The notes beneath the pieces are model-generated. The model saw nothing but the letters and a program-made list of their open reading frames with translations. It did not search any database and had not been told where the DNA came from. From positions 1 through 64,000 of the forward strand of contig NW_003101679.1 of NCBI RefSeq assembly GCF_000003855.2: a DNA stretch of 64,000 nucleotides, in the 5' to 3' direction. A program made the position numbers and the translations under genes. Positions 60,037-64,000 of this stretch are shown in pieces (the first letter of the stretch is position 1; each line of letters opens with the position of its first letter). The stretch comes from Blastomyces gilchristii SLH14081 (Eukaryota; Ascomycota; Eurotiomycetes; Onygenales; Ajellomycetaceae).

Positions 60037-63000
60037 ATGTCTAATGACAATATGAGAGAACTCTTGAATGTGAGTATAGAAGTAATACCATAGTGACTCT
60101 GAGCAATGTTGAAATTATAACAGCAACAGATACCTGATATGCATGCAACTCAATAACTTCAATACAAAGAGATTCAATAATTAACTTAAAAAAGAACTCA
60201 TGCAATTTCAACAACTACAGAATCAAATATAAAAGCACTGAAAGAATGCTTAGATACTCTCATATATTTTAATACTTCTGATCTCACTCTCTACTCAGCA
60301 TGAAGAATGAAAATGCTCATAACCCTGAGTATAGATGAAGATGTTATTGATTTGTTAATCAATCAAGATTGATATATCAATGAATGATGAAAGAATCACA
60401 TAAAACAGAAGGTTCACTCATAGATAAAAGTATGTGAACCAGTGTTGTGAATGTCTGACAACATCATTAAATATCTTAATATTCTGTTCCAAGACACTGT
60501 CATGTAACAGAAAGTGTTAGATTAATTATAAAGTATCTGACAGAGAAACACTTCTCTTACAATATTCATTCCTGACTTTGACATCAAGATCTTAGAAGCA
60601 GGTGATCAATCTTGAAAGAATTGAATGAAGATTAGCATGCTTAAGAAAATATTAACTTTCAAACTCTTACAGATTCTTATAAGTGTAAACAAAGACTTAA
60701 CTTATAAAGGCGTCTGCACACAGCTTCAGATATTGAATGACTGTCTTATCAAGCTCAAGAGTATACAGAACAGTGACAGAAGATGTTACACTTCAGTCAC
60801 TTATATATTCATGCTGAAGAGGAGTAATAGCAATGATGCAGATGCTATGAACTGAATAGATTCAAATATCTATACATAAGCAAGAGTTTCTGCTCTTTGA
60901 ACAGCCTTCTGAGTTTCTGGGATCACTTCTAAAGAAGTCGCTGATTGATGTCAATATGAAGTATACATTAACTGTAACTAATCAGAATATATCACTTTCA
61001 ACTGTTGATTGATCTATGTGCCTTCTTAATCAAGAGAAAGATCAGTGTCTTCTTGTTTAAAGAATGAATCAGTGTCTGTCTGCATCAATCACATTGCAGT
61101 GAAGGAAGATTCAGAAGATAACTACAAGAATGTCTCAGTGAAACAGGGAAAAGATTAGATTCTATTCAAATTCACAAACAGAAGCTTGAAGAGATTGAAT
61201 GGTAATAATTTGAAGAGAAAATGACAATGAATATAATTCTTGTATCTACTGTGATTAATAATATATATAATATGAAAGTCATGATAGACAGTGATCTATG
61301 TCACTATGCAATGATTAAATCTTCAGTTGTAAGATATCATAATCTTCAGCATATTCTCTTATCAAAACCCTGACTTCTTGCAGAATTCAATGATCTAAAA
61401 GATATTTACACCTGTTACATAATAAAACTAAACATAGATATCAGAGAACATCAGTGTGAAGATGTATATATATATGAAGTGAATAATCTTGATTATAATC
61501 TTATATTAGAACTTGTCTGACTATCTGAATAAGGCATTTTATTAAACAGTCAAAACAGGAGTTTAATATTCTCTCATAATAATAGAATTCACAAGGATGA
61601 CATTCACAAGACTATGAATCTGACACAGATCTCTATCAACATCTATGAAATACTCAGAAAATGAAGTCACTAAAAGAATCACTGATAGCAGAATCATGTA
61701 TCAATCTATTCTGTCAGTCTGGCTGATATTAAAAAGACTCTAGAAAAGTTATTCTGCATTATAATAACTGATTCTTGTACAAAACTCTCTCAACAATATC
61801 ATGAATATTTAGATGTCTTCTGATAAGATAATAATACTACAAATCTACCTCTCTTATGAGGTTCAGAAGTGAATCACAGTATCAAGTTAAAAAAGAAGAA
61901 TAGTAAGAACTCTGAATCATTATGAGATCCTCTTTATAACATGTCTCAAGATGAACTTCTTCTTCTTTGAAAGACACTCAATGATTTGTTGAATAAAGAA
62001 TTCATATATATTAGTAACACTTTCACTGCAGCTTCTATTCTCTTTGCAAAGAAATCAGGTGAAGAACTCTGATTCTGCATGAATTATCAAGAATTGAATA
62101 GATTAATGAAGAAGAACTGTTATTCTTTATCTCTTATCAATGAAACTCTAGCTCATATTGAACAAGCTCAATAATTTACAAAGTTAAATATCATCATCAC
62201 ATTTCATCAGATCTGCATCACTGAAGGAGATGAGTGACTTACAGCATTTTGAACATGATATAATCTCTTTGAATGAGTAGTCATACTTTTTGAACTGACT
62301 AACACTCTCAGTATATTTCAGAAGTATATCAACTGAGCACTCTGAGATTTTCTTAATGAATTCATGTCTGCATATCTTGGTAACATTCTCATCTTCACTG
62401 ATAAATCCAGAAAAGAACACTAAGAACATATGTGAAAGAGATTACAACAGCTACAGAAAGTAGAACTGTCAATAGACATACACAATTGTGATTCTGAGAT
62501 TAAAAGTACAAAATATCTAGACTTTATCATAGAAGCTGGTAAGAGAATTCAAATGAATTTTGAGAAGGTCTCTGCTATTCTTAAATGAGAGGCCTTATAC
62601 ACTGTGAAAGATGTACAAAGCTTCATTGAATTCACTAACTTCTATCAGTGATTTATATAAGACATCTCAGATATCACAAGATCACTTACAGAACTCACTA
62701 AGAAGAACTTAGTATTTCAATGATCTGCAGAAACTGAAGCTGAATTTATATAGATGAAGAAGATGTTTATTAATACCTCTCTGCTGATAACACTCAATTC
62801 TGATTGTGAGACAGTTGTTAAAGCTGATTTCTCTAATTATATCACAGAAGAAGCTATATTATAAAATAATAATAAAGATGTCTTACAATCATATGCTTTC
62901 ATGTCTAAGAAACTGAGTTCTGCTGAATACAATTATGAGATCTATGATAAGAAACTTCTTGTGATTATATACTATCTAGAAGAATGAGACTCTGAACTCT

Positions 63001-64000
63001 GAAGTATCTCTGAATTTGAGATAATCACAGATTATAAGAATCTCAAATACTTTATAACTATCTATAAACTCACTGAACAACAGATGCAATGATCTGAGTT
63101 TCTAAGTCACTTTCATTTTACAATACACTACTGCCTCAGCAGCCAGAACTCAATGACAGATGCACTCTCATAACAAGAACAAGATATGTCATTCAATGTG
63201 ACAGACACGCACTGGATGAATCAAGAGCACCAGCTCTTGAACTCAAAGATATTAGTGAATCACAATGAGATCACTCATGACACTATACACACTCCTTCAA
63301 TTAGGACACTGCCTCTTTAAACTGACACTGATATCTTCACTTCTTCTACACTGAATGAACTATGGCATACAGCAGCTCAGGCTGATAAACTTCTTTAAAT
63401 TCTCATCAAAGCAGTATAATAAGAAGTGTCTTGATTCTCTTCAGAATTATATATAAAGACTGACATCTCAGAATGTTCAATAGATGACAGTAATACTCTG
63501 CAACTCTGTGAATGATACTGAGTCTCTCACTTCAAACTCTTACACATCTTAATAACACAAGAGATGCATGATTCTTGTATGACTGATTATTCAGGTCATG
63601 AACAACTGTATTGAATAATCTCTTGAGAATTCTACTGATCTGAGATATCAAATAGTATCAGACATTTTGTCAGAAACTGCAATGATTATTCTTTCATCAT
63701 CTTGTGAAAGAACTGTAGAAAAGATCTGCTGAAATCACTTAATATCTCTGATAGAATCTGATAAGATATGATAATTGACTTTGCTGTTACTCTTTCTGAG
63801 AGTAAGAGTTATAGAAAGTTTCTGATCATCATGAATTGATTGAGTAAAGATGTAATATTGAAACCTTGTAATAAGATAAATGCTGAACAAGTCACTGAAG
63901 CTTTTCTATGAAGCTCATTCTATCAGATGCATGAATTACTGAGATCTATAGTATCAGATCAGAGCTGTCAATTCATAAGCACTCTCTGAACAAGAATCAG
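60037..64000 (+). pseudogene. gypsy-7 gag-pol, 3' part outside window
   Basis: Gag starts at ATG 60037, and its core is open at 60625-60855 (MKISMLKKILTFKLLQILIS). The zinc knuckle is at about 60965-61010 and the protease motif MIDSDLCHYAM at about 61282-61314. The RT has FCMNYQELN at about 62066-62092 and YLGN in place of YLDD at about 62376-62387. The RNase H is at about 62800-63190. The integrase runs from about 63480 to the window edge. Stops are frequent; non-functional. Confidence 0.82.

Larger units (their letters stand above)
34199..64000 (-). mobile_element. gypsy-4: reverse-strand Ty3 chromovirus, split at least five times, right end outside window
   Basis: The left 3' LTR is 34199-34471, preceded by its TSD TCAGA (34194-34198). 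Internal pieces are 34472-34960, 37325-37477, 38275-38982, 44674-45818 and 48494-49792. They read continuously against gypsy-3 once inserts are removed. Inserts are the SINE/LINE composite, the tRNA-SINE, gypsy-5, gypsy-6 and Gy-C copy 2. The last does not end inside the window, so the 5' half of gypsy-4 (rest of Gag and the 5' LTR) must lie beyond 64000. Confidence 0.85.
49793..64000 (-). mobile_element. Gy-C copy 2: 3' end only, split by gypsy-7, rest outside window
   Basis: The 167-bp LTR (49793-49959) is followed by about 950 bp of the 3' region matching copy 1 (18652 to about 19600), up to 50916 where gypsy-7 is inserted. The five bases before it, ACATG (49788-49792), should be its TSD; the partner is beyond the window. 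The host is gypsy-4 near the end of Gag. On the minus strand, 50840-50631 reads as an Arg/Ser/Glu-rich segment without stops. Confidence 0.82.
50917..64000 (+). mobile_element. gypsy-7: Ty3 chromovirus split by the copia element, truncated by the window edge
   Basis: The 5' LTR of 310 bp (50917-51226) has the sequence CTCTA before it as probable TSD. The leader runs 51227-51424, is broken by the copia insertion (TSD TATAA at 51420-51424 and 59924-59928) and resumes at 59929 (AGAGAATATCAGTG). Gag-pol then continues to the window edge inside the integrase. The 3' LTR lies outside. Confidence 0.9.

Overview
This is a nuclear window from a filamentous ascomycete, most likely Pezizomycotina. The evidence is a Tad1-like LINE, Ty3 chromoviruses and Ty1/copia elements of fungal type, two fungal-looking genes, and heavy C-to-T/G-to-A decay of repeats that resembles RIP or methylcytosine deamination. 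The species cannot be named from the sequence. Only about the first 2.4 kb is ordinary gene-bearing DNA. From about 2.9 kb to the end, nearly every base belongs to a transposable element, and the elements sit inside one another. Almost every junction can be resolved by a target-site duplication (TSD).

Layout. 113-558: a 446-bp miniature LTR element (TRIM), 142 bp upstream of an intact aminoglycoside-phosphotransferase-like gene (701-1552). A small protein of unknown function follows (1680-2222). 2922-34142: a 5'-truncated Tad1-like LINE split by a chromovirus (gypsy-1, 4516-33856). Gypsy-1 carries four insertions: a gag-only copia-type element with 95-bp LTRs (8017-10768), a second complete chromovirus (gypsy-2, 11985-17661), a hAT-type MITE (18387-33024), and a second 500-bp copy of that MITE (33221-33720). 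The first MITE is itself split by a different Ty3 family (Gy-C, 18485-26775) and by a reverse-strand chromovirus (gypsy-3, 26821-32653).

From 34199 to the right edge lies a reverse-strand chromovirus (gypsy-4). It is interrupted by a 2.35-kb tRNA-headed SINE/LINE composite (34961-37314), a 782-bp tRNA-SINE with the LINE tail (37478-38259), gypsy-5 (38983-44668), an internally deleted and least mutated chromovirus (gypsy-6, 45819-48488), and a second Gy-C copy (49793 onward). That Gy-C copy is split by gypsy-7 (50917 onward). Gypsy-7 is split by a copia element (51425-59923), which carries a third LINE (52632-55151) and a 785-bp TIR element inside its 3' LTR (59098-59882).

How the parts relate. 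The chromovirus family has no tRNA-type primer site. An 11-nt segment just after the 5' LTR is complementary to an 11-nt segment inside the LTR near the expected transcript start, and both vary together between copies, which points to Tf1/sushi-type self-priming. The two small copia-type elements instead carry a site matching the anticodon arm of initiator tRNA-Met. The SINE and the tRNA-headed composite both end in the LINE 3' tail with its stem-loop and AAT repeats, so the LINE machinery probably mobilised them. Apart from the two genes, no coding region in the window looks functional. Two runs of N (23955-24166 and 57021-57220) are assembly gaps inside elements.
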